The position numbers and the translations under genes are program-made. Shown piece by piece: positions 7,600-15,968 of a stretch of 64,000 bases of DNA. Where the stretch lies: the NCBI GenBank assembly GCA_017407995.1, contig JAFQVM010000016.1, positions 119,375-183,374 of the forward strand, read 5' to 3'. Origin of the DNA: Clostridia bacterium (GTDB lineage Bacteria; Bacillota; Clostridia; Oscillospirales; Acutalibacteraceae). The stretch's first letter is position 1. The number at the start of each line of letters is the position of its first letter. The notes under the pieces are model-generated. The model worked only from the letters and a program-made list of their open reading frames with translations. It was not told the DNA's origin and did not search any database.

Positions 7600-8667
7600 A
7601 TGAATCAGCAGGAATTGACCTTGCTCAATCTTGGCGATAATCTTGATAATCTTTCAAATCTTGACCCGAGAGGATACGGTGTTTGCCGAATTCTTTATCC
7701 TGCGGCCAGGAAAGCAACCGGTTCACCGTTATCTGTTAATGCGGCGACCAAGCTGTGCGACACGGTTAGAGAGAATGATTTGGTATATATTTTGACGGGA
7801 TTTGTTCTTCTTCCTTTCAAAAAAGCGGAGATGGACGGAATAGTAAGTTCTGTTTTGCTTGCACGCTCACTTGTTTTGGCTTTTGGAGCAAAGCCTGTTA
7901 TAATTTGTCCGCAAGAGAATGTTGAGGCTGTCAGAGCGCTTGCGGCAGTTGTTGGACTGCATCTGTATGACTCGATTGATGAGCTGAAAAAATATCCCAT
8001 TTCTATGGCAGTTATTCCTTTTACAAAAGACTCAAGCGAGGCCGAAGAGTGTGCAAAAAATATAATTTCAAAAGGCTTGCCGTCGGCGGTTATAAGCATT
8101 GAGGCTCCAGGTGCTAATTGTGTAGGTAAATATCATAATGCAACCGGTCTTGATGTAACGGAGCTTGAAGCCAAGATGGATATTTTGTTTGAAAAGCTGC
8201 AATCCATGGGAGTTCTTAATATCGCAATAGGTGATTTGGGTAACGAGATAGGCATGGGAGCTATCAGTGAGCAGATTGAAAGATATATTCCATATGCTGC
8301 AAAAGGTGAATGCAATTGTGGTTGCGAAGGCGGAATTGCCGTTAGAACAGCGGCTGACAATATAATTACAGCAACTGTTTCTGATTGGGGTTGCTACGCC
8401 ATGATTGCGGCTATTGCATACTTGAAACGAGATATCGATATATTGCATACTGCCGAGATGGAAGCTGATGCAATGGTTACTGCTGCAAGAAGCGGTATGA
8501 TTGATATGTACGGATGGCTCGTACCTGCAATTGACGGATTTGGTAAAACCATGAATATGTCAATAGTTAATCTTATGCGTGAATGTGTAAGCTATGCGAT
8601 GAAGCTTGAGAAAACTTGTGAAACGTGGTTTGACAAAGTTATTGACAAGGGCTTCTACGGCGAATAA
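7600..8667 (+). CDS. DUF4392 / glutamate-cyclase C-terminal-domain protein
   Basis: Protein of 355 residues matching the DUF4392 family, which is the C-terminal half of vertebrate D-glutamate cyclase (DGLUCY). Recognisable family segments are the N-terminal NLDPRGYG, FVLLPFKKAEMDGIVSSVLL, IAIGDLGNEIGMG near residues 208-220, a Cys-rich CNCGCEGG near 236, VSDWGCYAMIAAIAYL, and a C-terminal VPAIDGFG. No signal peptide or membrane segment is present, so it is cytosolic. It lies 14 bases after dat with RBS GGGGCGG and shortly before pxpB. By family knowledge the fused enzyme interconverts D-glutamate and 5-oxo-D-proline. Which half is catalytic, and whether the separate protein has that activity, is inference. 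Confidence 0.75.
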   Translation: MNQQELTLLNLGDNLDNLSNLDPRGYGVCRILYPAARKATGSPLSVNAATKLCDTVRENDLVYILTGFVLLPFKKAEMDGIVSSVLLARSLVLAFGAKPVIICPQENVEAVRALAAVVGLHLYDSIDELKKYPISMAVIPFTKDSSEAEECAKNIISKGLPSAVISIEAPGANCVGKYHNATGLDVTELEAKMDILFEKLQSMGVLNIAIGDLGNEIGMGAISEQIERYIPYAAKGECNCGCEGGIAVRTAADNIITATVSDWGCYAMIAAIAYLKRDIDILHTAEMEADAMVTAARSGMIDMYGWLVPAIDGFGKTMNMSIVNLMRECVSYAMKLEKTCETWFDKVIDKGFYGE

Positions 8668-8687
8668 TCCGCAGAGGAGCACAACTT

Positions 8688-9416
8688 ATGAAAGACGTCG
8701 TTTTTCTTCCTGTTGGTGATTCTGCGATAAGTGTAGAATTCGGAAGAAACATAGATTCAAAAATAAATAAAAGAATAAGAAGCCTGTCTGACAGTTTGCG
8801 TTTCAAGCCTGTTCGAGGGGTCACGGAGTGTGTGCCTACTTTTCGTTCATTGCTTGTTTGCTACAATCCTGAGCAGACAGGTTATGATACTTTAGTGAGG
8901 AAACTAAAAAAACGCTTATCGAGTATCGGAGATACAAATACAAATACAAAGCGTGTTTTTCATATACCCGTTTGCTATGGCGGAGAGTTCGGTGAGGATA
9001 TCGGTTTTGTTTCGTCACATACCGGTCTTAGCGAAAATGAGATAATAGACCTACACACCGGCAGAGATTATTTGATTTTTATGCTTGGTTTTTTGCCGGG
9101 TTTTGCTTATCTTGGAGACATGGACAGCCGACTTTTTACTCCTCGTCTCAGCAATCCGAGAACAAGCATACCTGCGGGTTCGGTGGGGATAGGCGGCGAA
9201 CAGACGGGCATTTATCCCTTGGCATCACCGGGTGGTTGGCAGCTTATAGGCAGAACTCCCGTGAGACCGTATGACCCCGACAGAGAAAGTCCAATTCTAT
9301 ATGCAGCAGGTGACTATGTGCGTTTTTTTGCTGTTTGCAGAGAAGAGTATGATATAATAGAATCTAAAGTAAAAGATGGAAGCTATATTTGTAATATAAC
9401 GGAAACTACGGAGTGA
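8688..9416 (+). CDS. pxpB: 5-oxoprolinase subunit PxpB (KipI-like)
   Basis: Protein of 242 residues with the carboxyltransferase C-domain fold (allophanate hydrolase subunit 1 / KipI family). It shows the N-terminal LPVGDSAISVEFG, HTGRDYLIFMLGFLPGFAYLG-type core (about residues 123-145) and the SIPAGSVGIGGEQTGIYP motif. PxpB and PxpC together bind 5-oxoproline and, with PxpA, hydrolyse it to glutamate with ATP. In Bacillus the same protein, KipI, also inhibits the sporulation kinase KinA. The RBS is GAGGAG before ATG 8688. It sits between the DUF4392 gene and pxpC, and its stop precedes the pxpC start by only 14 bases. The call is secure from sequence and context. Confidence 0.9.
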   Translation: MKDVVFLPVGDSAISVEFGRNIDSKINKRIRSLSDSLRFKPVRGVTECVPTFRSLLVCYNPEQTGYDTLVRKLKKRLSSIGDTNTNTKRVFHIPVCYGGEFGEDIGFVSSHTGLSENEIIDLHTGRDYLIFMLGFLPGFAYLGDMDSRLFTPRLSNPRTSIPAGSVGIGGEQTGIYPLASPGGWQLIGRTPVRPYDPDRESPILYAAGDYVRFFAVCREEYDIIESKVKDGSYICNITETTE

Positions 9417-9430
9417 CGGAGGCTGGGTTA

Positions 9431-10399
9431 ATGGGTATTAAAATAATATCGCCCGGTCTTTTGACGACTGTTCAAGACCTTGGACGGTTTGGCTATATGG
9501 ATTCGGGTTTTTCTCCTTGTGGCGCTATGGATTCTTTTTCGGCAAAGCTTGCCAATATATTGGTAGACAACAGCGAATATGACGGTGTGTTGGAAATGAC
9601 AATGCTCGGTATAACGGCACAGTTTGACGAAGATAACATAATAGCGATTACGGGTGCAGGATTTGAACCTAAAATAAACGGAATTACTGTTCCTATGAAC
9701 ACAGCTGTACGGATTAATGCGGGAGATATTCTCGACTGTGGCCCTGCAAAGACGGGATGCAGGGGTTATCTGTCTGTAGCAGGTGGTTTTGATATACCTC
9801 TTGTAATGGGGAGCATGTCAACAAATTTAAAGTGTAAAATAGGCGGATATCAGGGTCGCAAGCTCGTTGCAGGAGACGTTATTCCTTTGAGATATCCGCA
9901 GGACAGACTGTATGCTATGGAACGCAGAAAGATAGATATGAAAACGTCATGTGATAGTATAAAGACTATTCATGTTATTTTAGGTCCGCAGGACGATTAT
10001 TTTTCTGATATGGGAAAAGAAACCTTTTTCTCTGAAATATATAAAGTAACAGCCGAATCAGACCGTATGGGAATCAAACTTGACGGCGCACCTGTTGGAG
10101 CGGTTAACGGCGTTGATATTATTTCAGACGGTATAGCTCTCGGTTCTGTTCAGATTCCGTCATCGGGCAAGCCTATAATTATGATGGCAGATAGACAGAC
10201 AACAGGGGGATATGCTAAAATAGCGACTGTTATAACGTCAGACATACCCTTGCTTGCGCAGATGCGCCCGGGGGATGCGTTGAAATTTGAAGCTGTAGAT
10301 ATGGAATATGCACGCAATCGCATAAAAGCGGATATTAGAATTTTAAATAAACTAAAAGATGATATTATAAGAACAGACACATTGCTTCGCTACGTTTAA
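9431..10399 (+). CDS. pxpC: 5-oxoprolinase subunit PxpC (KipA-like, biotin-dependent carboxyltransferase fold)
   Basis: Protein of 322 residues beginning MGIKIISPGLLTTVQDLGR, the family signature. I use ATG 9431, since GGAGG at 9418-9422 lies eight bases away; the GTG at 9413 would overlap pxpB and has no spaced RBS. Other family segments are SPCGAMDSFSAKLAN, ITGAGFEPKINGI and the C-terminal PSSGKPIIMMADRQTTGGYAKI. It is the allophanate-hydrolase-subunit-2-like partner of PxpB. In the PxpABC complex it helps bind and phosphorylate 5-oxoproline before hydrolysis by PxpA. The length is normal and nothing is missing. Confidence 0.9.
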   Translation: MGIKIISPGLLTTVQDLGRFGYMDSGFSPCGAMDSFSAKLANILVDNSEYDGVLEMTMLGITAQFDEDNIIAITGAGFEPKINGITVPMNTAVRINAGDILDCGPAKTGCRGYLSVAGGFDIPLVMGSMSTNLKCKIGGYQGRKLVAGDVIPLRYPQDRLYAMERRKIDMKTSCDSIKTIHVILGPQDDYFSDMGKETFFSEIYKVTAESDRMGIKLDGAPVGAVNGVDIISDGIALGSVQIPSSGKPIIMMADRQTTGGYAKIATVITSDIPLLAQMRPGDALKFEAVDMEYARNRIKADIRILNKLKDDIIRTDTLLRYV

Positions 10400-10417
10400 G
10401 CAATAGGAGGTTTGGAT

Positions 10418-11203
10418 ATGGATTATACAAATATGAGTCCTAAAAAAGTCAGAGAGCTTATTAGACAAGGCAAGATAACAGGAAATACCGCCGGTATGTG
10501 TGCGGGATATGCGCAGGCGAATCTCTGCATACTGCCAAAGGATTTAGCCTATGACTTTTTGCTCTTTTCACAGAGAAATCCACGTCCTTGCCCCATACTT
10601 GAGGTTAGCGATGTTGGCAGTAGATTTTTAAAGACAATAGCGCCGGATGCGGATATTGCAAACGACATTCCGAAATACAGGGTGTATGAAAACGGAGTGC
10701 TGACAGGTGAATATACAAGTGTTGAAAAGTTTTGGCGCAATGATTTTGTAAGCTTTTTGATTGGCTGCAGCTTTTCGTTTGAGTCCGAACTCATTGCTGC
10801 AAATGTGCCGATAAGACATATAGAAGAGGGCAGAAATGTCCCTATGTATATTACAAACATTGAGTGCGAACCTGCGGGAATATTTCATGGAAAAATGGTT
10901 GTGAGTATGCGCCCGTTGCCGCCTGATAAGGTTGTGACAGCGGTAGCCGCAACAGCCGCTATGCCGAAAGTTCACGGAGCACCTATACATATCGGTGACC
11001 CGTCTGTGATTGGAATAGATGATATTTCAAAACCGGATTTTGGAGATGCTGTAACTGTAAATCCAGGAGAAATTCCTGTTTTCTGGCCGTGCGGAGTTAC
11101 TCCGCAGTCAGCTGTTATGAGTGCAAAACCTCCAATCGCAATAACCCATTCTCCGGGTCATATGCTTATAACGGATGTTAAGAATGTAGAGCTAAAATAT
11201 TAG
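10418..11203 (+). CDS. DUF1445 (YcsI) family protein, putative hydro-lyase / D-glutamate-cyclase N-terminal homologue
   Basis: Protein of 261 residues of the YcsI/DUF1445 family. Characteristic stretches are [20 protein letters not shown] (residues about 14-33), [20 protein letters not shown], and [15 protein letters not shown]. Start ATG 10418 has TAGGAGG seven bases upstream; the TTG two codons earlier is too close. Family members are called putative hydro-lyases, and the same domain forms the N-terminal half of vertebrate D-glutamate cyclase. Bacillus ycsI likewise sits with pxp (ycsF-kipI-kipA) genes. Here it separates pxpC from pxpA. I infer a role on 5-oxoproline or D-glutamate; no experimental activity is claimed. 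Confidence 0.85.
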   Translation: MDYTNMSPKKVRELIRQGKITGNTAGMCAGYAQANLCILPKDLAYDFLLFSQRNPRPCPILEVSDVGSRFLKTIAPDADIANDIPKYRVYENGVLTGEYTSVEKFWRNDFVSFLIGCSFSFESELIAANVPIRHIEEGRNVPMYITNIECEPAGIFHGKMVVSMRPLPPDKVVTAVAATAAMPKVHGAPIHIGDPSVIGIDDISKPDFGDAVTVNPGEIPVFWPCGVTPQSAVMSAKPPIAITHSPGHMLITDVKNVELKY

Positions 11204-11214
11204 AGGTGAAATGC

Positions 11215-11982
11215 ATGAAAAAGGTTGATTTGAATTGTGACCTCGGTGAGAGTTTCGGCAATTATAAGCTGGGGCTTGATGAAGAAGTAATAAAATATAT
11301 ATCGTCAGCAAATGTAGCCTGTGGTTTTCATGCTTCAGACCCATTGGTTATGCAAAAGACCGTGTCTCTTGCTAAAGAGTTCGGTGTTTGTGTCGGTGCA
11401 CATCCGGGTTTCCCTGACCTTGTGGGTTTTGGTCGCCGAAATATGAACGTGTCGCCGCAAGAGGCAAAAGCTTTTGTTCAGTATCAGATTGGAGCTTTAG
11501 ATGCATTTTGTAAAGCTTCAGGGACAAAGCTTTGCCATGTCAAGCCTCACGGTGCTCTTTATAACATGGCAGGCAAGGATGAAGCTCTTGCAAATGCTAT
11601 ATGCGAGGGTATATATGAGTATAACAGAGAGCTTATTTTGCTTTGCCTTTCGGGAAGCAAAATGATAGATGCTGCAAAAAATATAGGCCTGCGTGCAGCG
11701 AGCGAAGTTTTTGCAGACAGGGCTTATGAAGATGACGGTTCTCTTGTTGCCCGAAGTAAGCCAGGGGCAGTAATTACGGACGAGGATATCGCAGTTTCAC
11801 GTGTGGTTGAAATGGTGAAAAAGGGTAGTGTAAGGTCTATAAACGGCAATACTGTTGAAATAAAAGCAGATTCAATATGCTTGCACGGTGACGGTATAAA
11901 AGCGGTTGAGTTTGCAAAACGCATAAGAGTAGAGCTGCAGAATAATGATGTAGAGATAGTTAGTTTGAATGAGCTGATATAA
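11215..11982 (+). CDS. pxpA: 5-oxoprolinase subunit PxpA (LamB/YcsF family)
   Basis: Protein of 255 residues starting [18 protein letters not shown], the diagnostic LamB/YcsF N-terminus, with [36 protein letters not shown] and the C-terminal ICLHGDG. ATG 11215 is used because GAGGTG lies six bases upstream; the track-length GTG at 11206 sits inside that RBS. PxpA is the hydrolytic component that opens 5-oxoproline to glutamate, driven by ATP with PxpBC. The first stop-to-start distance to the DUF1445 gene is 11 bases. It completes a full pxpBCA set in the operon, so 5-oxoproline use is predicted with good confidence. Stereospecificity (L versus D) cannot be seen. Confidence 0.92.
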   Translation: MKKVDLNCDLGESFGNYKLGLDEEVIKYISSANVACGFHASDPLVMQKTVSLAKEFGVCVGAHPGFPDLVGFGRRNMNVSPQEAKAFVQYQIGALDAFCKASGTKLCHVKPHGALYNMAGKDEALANAICEGIYEYNRELILLCLSGSKMIDAAKNIGLRAASEVFADRAYEDDGSLVARSKPGAVITDEDIAVSRVVEMVKKGSVRSINGNTVEIKADSICLHGDGIKAVEFAKRIRVELQNNDVEIVSLNELI

Positions 11983-12005
11983 TTTTCGTAAAGGAAGAAC
12001 TTATA

Positions 12006-13169
12006 ATGAGGTATCATCGCATTTATGCAAAAATAGATATAGATGCAATAATTCATAATCTTAACGAATGTAAACGCCGTATTCCTGAGGGCACAAAGGT
12101 GCTTGCTGTTATTAAGGCTGATGGTTACGGGCATGGTGCAGTAGAGCTTGCAAAGCAGCTTGAGGCGCATACGGATTATTTTGGTGTTGCTATAATAGAA
12201 GAGGCTGTGGAATTAAGGCGAAGCGGAATAAAAAATCCCATCTTGATATTGGGTTACACATCTCCGTCACAAGATAAGCTTCTTATAGAATATGATATTA
12301 CGCAACACGTATATACTTTTGAGATGGCAAAGCGTCTGTCGGAAACGGCAGCAGAGATGGGAAAGCCTGTTAAGATTCATGTAGGGCTTGATACGGGTAT
12401 GTCACGTGTAGGTTTCCAGGATAACGACGAGAGCATAGAGATTATAAAGGAAATCTCGAAGCTTCCGAATTTGTGTCTTGAGGGAATTTTCAGCCATTAT
12501 GCCAGAGCGGACGAACACGACAAGGCTACCGCTATGCTACAATCCGAAAGATTTGATTCTTTTATGGATAAGCTGGAGAAGGCAGGCGTTGATATACCCA
12601 TTAAGCATTTGAGCAATTCTGCGGCTGTTGTAGAGCTTGATAAGCATTATGATATGGTGCGTTTCGGGATATCACTTTACGGATTGTATCCGTCCGAAGA
12701 GGTGGATAAAACAAGTGTTGAACTCGTTCCTGCTATGCAGATACGTTCAAAGATAGTCAATCTAAAAACTGTCGAGGCTGGTTGTGGAGTGAGTTACGGT
12801 CACACATTTGTTACAGAGAGACCGACACGTATCGCCACCATACCTGTTGGTTACGCTGACGGATATCCACGTGCGCTGTCATCACAGGGCAGGGTAATAG
12901 TAAACGGACAGTATGCGCCTATTATAGGTCGAGTGTGTATGGACCAGTTTATGATTGATGTTACTGATATAAACGGCGAATTAAATATTGAAGATGAGGT
13001 TATCCTCATGGGCAGCGATAACGGTTGTACCGTCAGCGCAGAGGAAATAGGCGCTATGTCCGCAAGTTTTAACTATGAGGTTGTTTGTAATGTAGCACGC
13101 CGTGTTCCGAGAATATATTTTAAAGATGGTAAACCCTATAAAGAGATTTCATATGTAATGAATATATAA
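12006..13169 (+). CDS. alr: Alanine racemase
   Basis: Protein of 387 residues, the normal size. The PLP lysine is K37 in VIKADGYGHGAV and the opposite catalytic tyrosine is in CGVSYGHTF (about residue 265). Further family motifs are HVGLDTGMSRVGF, HLSNSAA, and IGRVCMDQFMIDV. It interconverts L- and D-alanine for peptidoglycan. The RBS is AAAGGAAG, 23 bases after pxpA, and it is the last gene of the operon before a strong terminator. With dat at the other end of the operon, it lets D-alanine produced or used by transamination equilibrate with L-alanine. The call is secure. Confidence 0.95.
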   Translation: MRYHRIYAKIDIDAIIHNLNECKRRIPEGTKVLAVIKADGYGHGAVELAKQLEAHTDYFGVAIIEEAVELRRSGIKNPILILGYTSPSQDKLLIEYDITQHVYTFEMAKRLSETAAEMGKPVKIHVGLDTGMSRVGFQDNDESIEIIKEISKLPNLCLEGIFSHYARADEHDKATAMLQSERFDSFMDKLEKAGVDIPIKHLSNSAAVVELDKHYDMVRFGISLYGLYPSEEVDKTSVELVPAMQIRSKIVNLKTVEAGCGVSYGHTFVTERPTRIATIPVGYADGYPRALSSQGRVIVNGQYAPIIGRVCMDQFMIDVTDINGELNIEDEVILMGSDNGCTVSAEEIGAMSASFNYEVVCNVARRVPRIYFKDGKPYKEISYVMNI

Positions 13170-13170
13170 A

Positions 13171-13208
13171 AAATACGCATCATTCAAAATGAATGATGCG
13201 TATTTTTT
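13171..13208 (+). terminator. Rho-independent terminator of the D-amino-acid operon
   Basis: Perfect 14-bp stem AATACGCATCATTC / GAATGATGCGTATT with a five-base loop and a T-run. Its end nearly touches the 3' end of the convergent tRNA gene. Confidence 0.9.
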
Positions 13209-13209
13209 A

Positions 13210-13296
13210 TGGTGCCGGTGACCGGGGTCGAACCGGTACGGTATCGCTACCACTGGATTTTGAGTCCAGCACGTCTGCCAATTCCATCACACCGGC
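13210..13296 (-). tRNA. tRNA-Leu (anticodon CAA)
   Basis: On the minus strand the 87-base gene starts GCCGGTG and ends CACCGGCACCA with encoded CCA. The anticodon stem-loop is CTGGACTCAAAATCCAG, giving anticodon CAA. A long variable arm (type II) and the GGTTCGACCCC T-arm confirm leucine identity. The discriminator base is A. Confidence 0.95.
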
Positions 13297-13311
13297 AAAA
13301 TTGACTTCTAC

Positions 13312-13340
13312 ATTATAGCGTACTGATTAAAAAAAAGCAA
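13312..13340 (-). promoter_or_regulatory. Promoter of tRNA-Leu
   Basis: Minus strand: TTGCTT, 17-base spacer, TATAAT, ending about 15 bases upstream of the mature 5' end. Confidence 0.75.
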
Positions 13341-13489
13341 GAGAAATTTAATTTTTGTTTACGAAAGGAAAACATCGAAAATAATTATTGAATTAAATAA
13401 AAATATAAAAAATATTATTGCATTAAAACTAAAACTAAAAAATATTTATTTTAATATTTGAGTTTCGCTTTAATTATTTTACAATATAA

Positions 13490-13531
13490 AAATAATAACC
13501 CGCCTATGATAAAACCATAGGCGGGCTTTTT
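13490..13531 (-). terminator. Terminator of the GPH symporter gene (bidirectional form)
   Basis: Stem CCCGCCTATG / CATAGGCGGG at 13499-13525. On the minus strand it is followed by a T-rich tract, on the plus strand by CTTTTTG. The rest of 13341-13490 is AT-rich with nothing recognisable. Confidence 0.8.
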
Positions 13532-13545
13532 GTTAATAATTGAAA

Positions 13546-15159
13546 TTATTTGTTTACAGCAGCTTGCTTTCTTTCCTCAATTTCCTTTACCATCTCAGCT
13601 TGTCTTTTTTCTGTGATTGTGTAGAAGAATATGGGAACTGCACAGGCAAACATACTTACTATACCTGAAATGATAAGAACATTCCAAAGTGCATCGGGGT
13701 TGGCAACCTCATAGGTTCTTGCGTTGATGCCGGCAATGCTCATTGAAAGAACACCGATGAAGGCACCGACTGCCATACCGATTTTGTTAATAAGGGTCTG
13801 CATTGCAAAGCAGATGCCTTCGCCTCTTTCGCCTGTTTTCCATTCAAGATAGTCAACAGTGTCGCCTATCATAGCGTATGTAATAATGTTGTTAACGCCC
13901 TGGGGAATACCGAGAAGAACAAGACCGATTGCGCAGATAATTATCTTCCAAGGTGCATCATAGCCAACAAAATACATAACAGTCATTACGACGCCGCCAA
14001 AAAGGTGAACCACAATATATGACCATTTCTTTGTGAATTTCTTTGACATCCAGGGGACAAGAATTGATGCAACAAGTCCGCCGGGAACAACAAGCAGAGT
14101 AATTATACCGTAAAGACCTTCTTTGTGAAGGATGTATTTTGCAAAATAGAGGCCGCCGGTGTATGTATAAACCATTCTTGCACCACCGAGGACGCCCGAA
14201 AGAACGATGAGAAGAAGCTCTTTGTTCTTAAAGAGGAGCTTGAGATTATGGCCGAATGAAGGGGGATTCTCATCTGATGTGAAGCGCTCTTTGGTATTTT
14301 TAAATCCGTAGAAGAACATGGGGATGGCAGCAACAACGAGAATAACTGCAGCAAAAAAGTAGGTCCATTTGAGTGTGTCTGCGTTTGCGATTTCCATACC
14401 TTCCTTAACGGTGCCTACAAAGGTCTGGATTGCAGCTTCAGCATCAATGCCTTGGTTTGCAACCATATTTGCAATAGCATCCGCCTTGTCCGAAGCAATG
14501 AGAGCCTTGTCGGCTGCTGTGTCGGCATATTTGAACTTTTCGGTAAGTGCACCTGTAATCATGGGAAGAAAAACGGTAACGATGCCTGCACCTACAGTAC
14601 AGAACATACGGGCAACAGTAAGGATATTGCCTCTTGTTGCGGTGTTGTTTGTAAGGCAGGTTGACAGACCCCAGTAGGGCACGTCTGCAATTGTATAAGC
14701 AACACTCCAGATAATGTAGATAACAGCAATTGTGAAGAAAGCTATGGTTGTTTGAGTGCCGTTATAAACAGCTTCTGCACTGAAAACAGGCAGGAAGCAA
14801 AGAATTGTCATGATACCGATGGGAAACGCTGTCCACTTGAGGTACGGGCGGCATTTACCCCACTTGGTGCGGGTTTTATCTACAACGCTGCCCATGATGG
14901 GGTCGTTAAGAGCATCAAAAATACGTGTGCCGAGCATAAGGATTGCAACAGCAATTGCACCGCTCACCCCTCCAACCATAACGCCGTCTGCGCCGAAGAG
15001 AAGTGCATCTGTCATAAATACGGTTATGTACGAGCCGATAATGGCACAGATGAAGTTTTGGCCAAAACCTGCAACGCTGTAAGCGATAGCTTCTTTAGGC
15101 TGAACACCCTTGCCCGGAGTAGTACCGAACACATTATGCAGCAAATCATTTACTTTCAT
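13546..15159 (-). CDS. GPH-family (glycoside-pentoside-hexuronide:cation) MFS symporter
   Basis: Integral membrane protein of 537 residues with about twelve hydrophobic segments. The family's signatures are the N-terminal KEAIAYSVAGFGQNF and FDALNDPIMGSVVDKTRTKWGKCRPYL after helix 2 (GPH loop 2-3 motif), and a central PQGVNNIITYAMIGDTVDYLEWKTGER. It is longer than usual (about 460) because of an insert near residues 215-265. It should import a sugar or glycoside with Na+ or H+. The gene is divergent from the tetR-aminotransferase pair, with a shared 200-base region containing an inverted repeat, so control by that TetR is plausible. The substrate is unknown. Confidence 0.85.
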   Translation of the reverse strand: MKVNDLLHNVFGTTPGKGVQPKEAIAYSVAGFGQNFICAIIGSYITVFMTDALLFGADGVMVGGVSGAIAVAILMLGTRIFDALNDPIMGSVVDKTRTKWGKCRPYLKWTAFPIGIMTILCFLPVFSAEAVYNGTQTTIAFFTIAVIYIIWSVAYTIADVPYWGLSTCLTNNTATRGNILTVARMFCTVGAGIVTVFLPMITGALTEKFKYADTAADKALIASDKADAIANMVANQGIDAEAAIQTFVGTVKEGMEIANADTLKWTYFFAAVILVVAAIPMFFYGFKNTKERFTSDENPPSFGHNLKLLFKNKELLLIVLSGVLGGARMVYTYTGGLYFAKYILHKEGLYGIITLLVVPGGLVASILVPWMSKKFTKKWSYIVVHLFGGVVMTVMYFVGYDAPWKIIICAIGLVLLGIPQGVNNIITYAMIGDTVDYLEWKTGERGEGICFAMQTLINKIGMAVGAFIGVLSMSIAGINARTYEVANPDALWNVLIISGIVSMFACAVPIFFYTITEKRQAEMVKEIEERKQAAVNK

Positions 15160-15189
15160 TAAAAGCCTTCTTTCTTTTTTATTTTATCC

Positions 15190-15218
15190 ATTGTAGCATA
15201 TATTTGATTTTTTTTAAA
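15190..15218 (-). promoter_or_regulatory. Promoter of the GPH symporter gene
   Basis: Minus strand TTTAAA, 17-base spacer, extended -10 TGCTACAAT. The -35 is weak but the TGn extension compensates. Confidence 0.5.
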
Positions 15219-15232
15219 CGAAAAAATGAAAA

Positions 15233-15245
15233 AAAGTGACACTTT
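15233..15245. promoter_or_regulatory. Candidate TetR operator
   Basis: Perfect inverted repeat AAAGTG-A-CACTTT between the divergent symporter and tetR promoters, about 15 bases upstream of the symporter -35. Position and symmetry suit a TetR-family dimer; binding is inferred. Confidence 0.4.
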
Positions 15246-15310
15246 AATAAAAAAGATTTATAGAACTAATTAACCTTAAATTCAATTTTGAACTGGAGTA
15301 CAAAAAACTA

Positions 15311-15339
15311 TTTACAATAGCGGTTTTTCGTGATATAAT
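15311..15339 (+). promoter_or_regulatory. Promoter of tetR-aminotransferase
   Basis: TTTACA, 17-base spacer, TATAAT: near-consensus housekeeping promoter 38 bases before the chosen tetR start. Confidence 0.8.
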
Positions 15340-15377
15340 ACAGAAAAATATAAAAATAATTGAAAATAGAGGTAAAT

Positions 15378-15968
15378 ATGGCAGAACAAGAGTCTTCACG
15401 CCGTTCAAGGAAAAAACAGAATACTCACAAAGCTATATTACATCACGCAAAAGTGTTATTTGAGCAGAATGGTATAGGCAATGTCACTATAGAGCAAATA
15501 AGTGAAAGCGCTGATGTTTCACGTTCTACGTTCTTTTCGCATTTTGTATCTTTGGATGAGTTGCTAAAACAAATATCGGATGAAGAGGTAAATGATGTTT
15601 TTGCAGCGGTAAAGAATGAAGAAAAGAATCTTACGATAAGTACGTTGTTAAAGCAGCTTAACAGTGATACCTACCCTTATCCTTACCTTTCTTGTGAGGT
15701 GTTGATGCGAGGAATTCTTGCAAAAGGGGAGTCTAACTTTTCTCAGATAGATAAGTTTCTCAGAGAAGAGATAGAGAATGATGAGAAGTATTCAAGAGCG
15801 CTTGAAAAGTTTTCGTCAAAAGAGCTGTCAGGACTTCTTTTAGGAGCGTTTTTGGGTCTGGTTTTTCAAAAGATGATAAATGATGAAAGCTTTGACAATC
15901 CGGACGAAACCAACTCAACAATTCAAAAATTTATAAAATATTTAGAAAACCAGGAGGAATTATCATGA
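15378..15968 (+). CDS. TetR/AcrR-family transcriptional regulator
   Basis: Protein of 196 residues starting MAEQESSRRSRKKQNTHKAI. The TTG six codons upstream lies before the RBS AGAGGT and is rejected. The N-terminal helix-turn-helix (VTIEQISESADVSRSTFFSHF, residues about 36-56) is typical of TetR. The C-terminal ligand domain is not specific. The coding end overlaps the aminotransferase start (ATGA), so the two are translationally coupled and this regulator is likely autoregulated together with its partner. The inverted repeat at 15233 is its most likely operator. The ligand is unknown. Confidence 0.88.
   Translation: MAEQESSRRSRKKQNTHKAILHHAKVLFEQNGIGNVTIEQISESADVSRSTFFSHFVSLDELLKQISDEEVNDVFAAVKNEEKNLTISTLLKQLNSDTYPYPYLSCEVLMRGILAKGESNFSQIDKFLREEIENDEKYSRALEKFSSKELSGLLLGAFLGLVFQKMINDESFDNPDETNSTIQKFIKYLENQEELS

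Noticed and set aside
13210-13296. tRNA-Leu as an integration site.
   Set aside because: No integrase or direct repeat of the tRNA 3' end is found beside it; flanks are ordinary genes.
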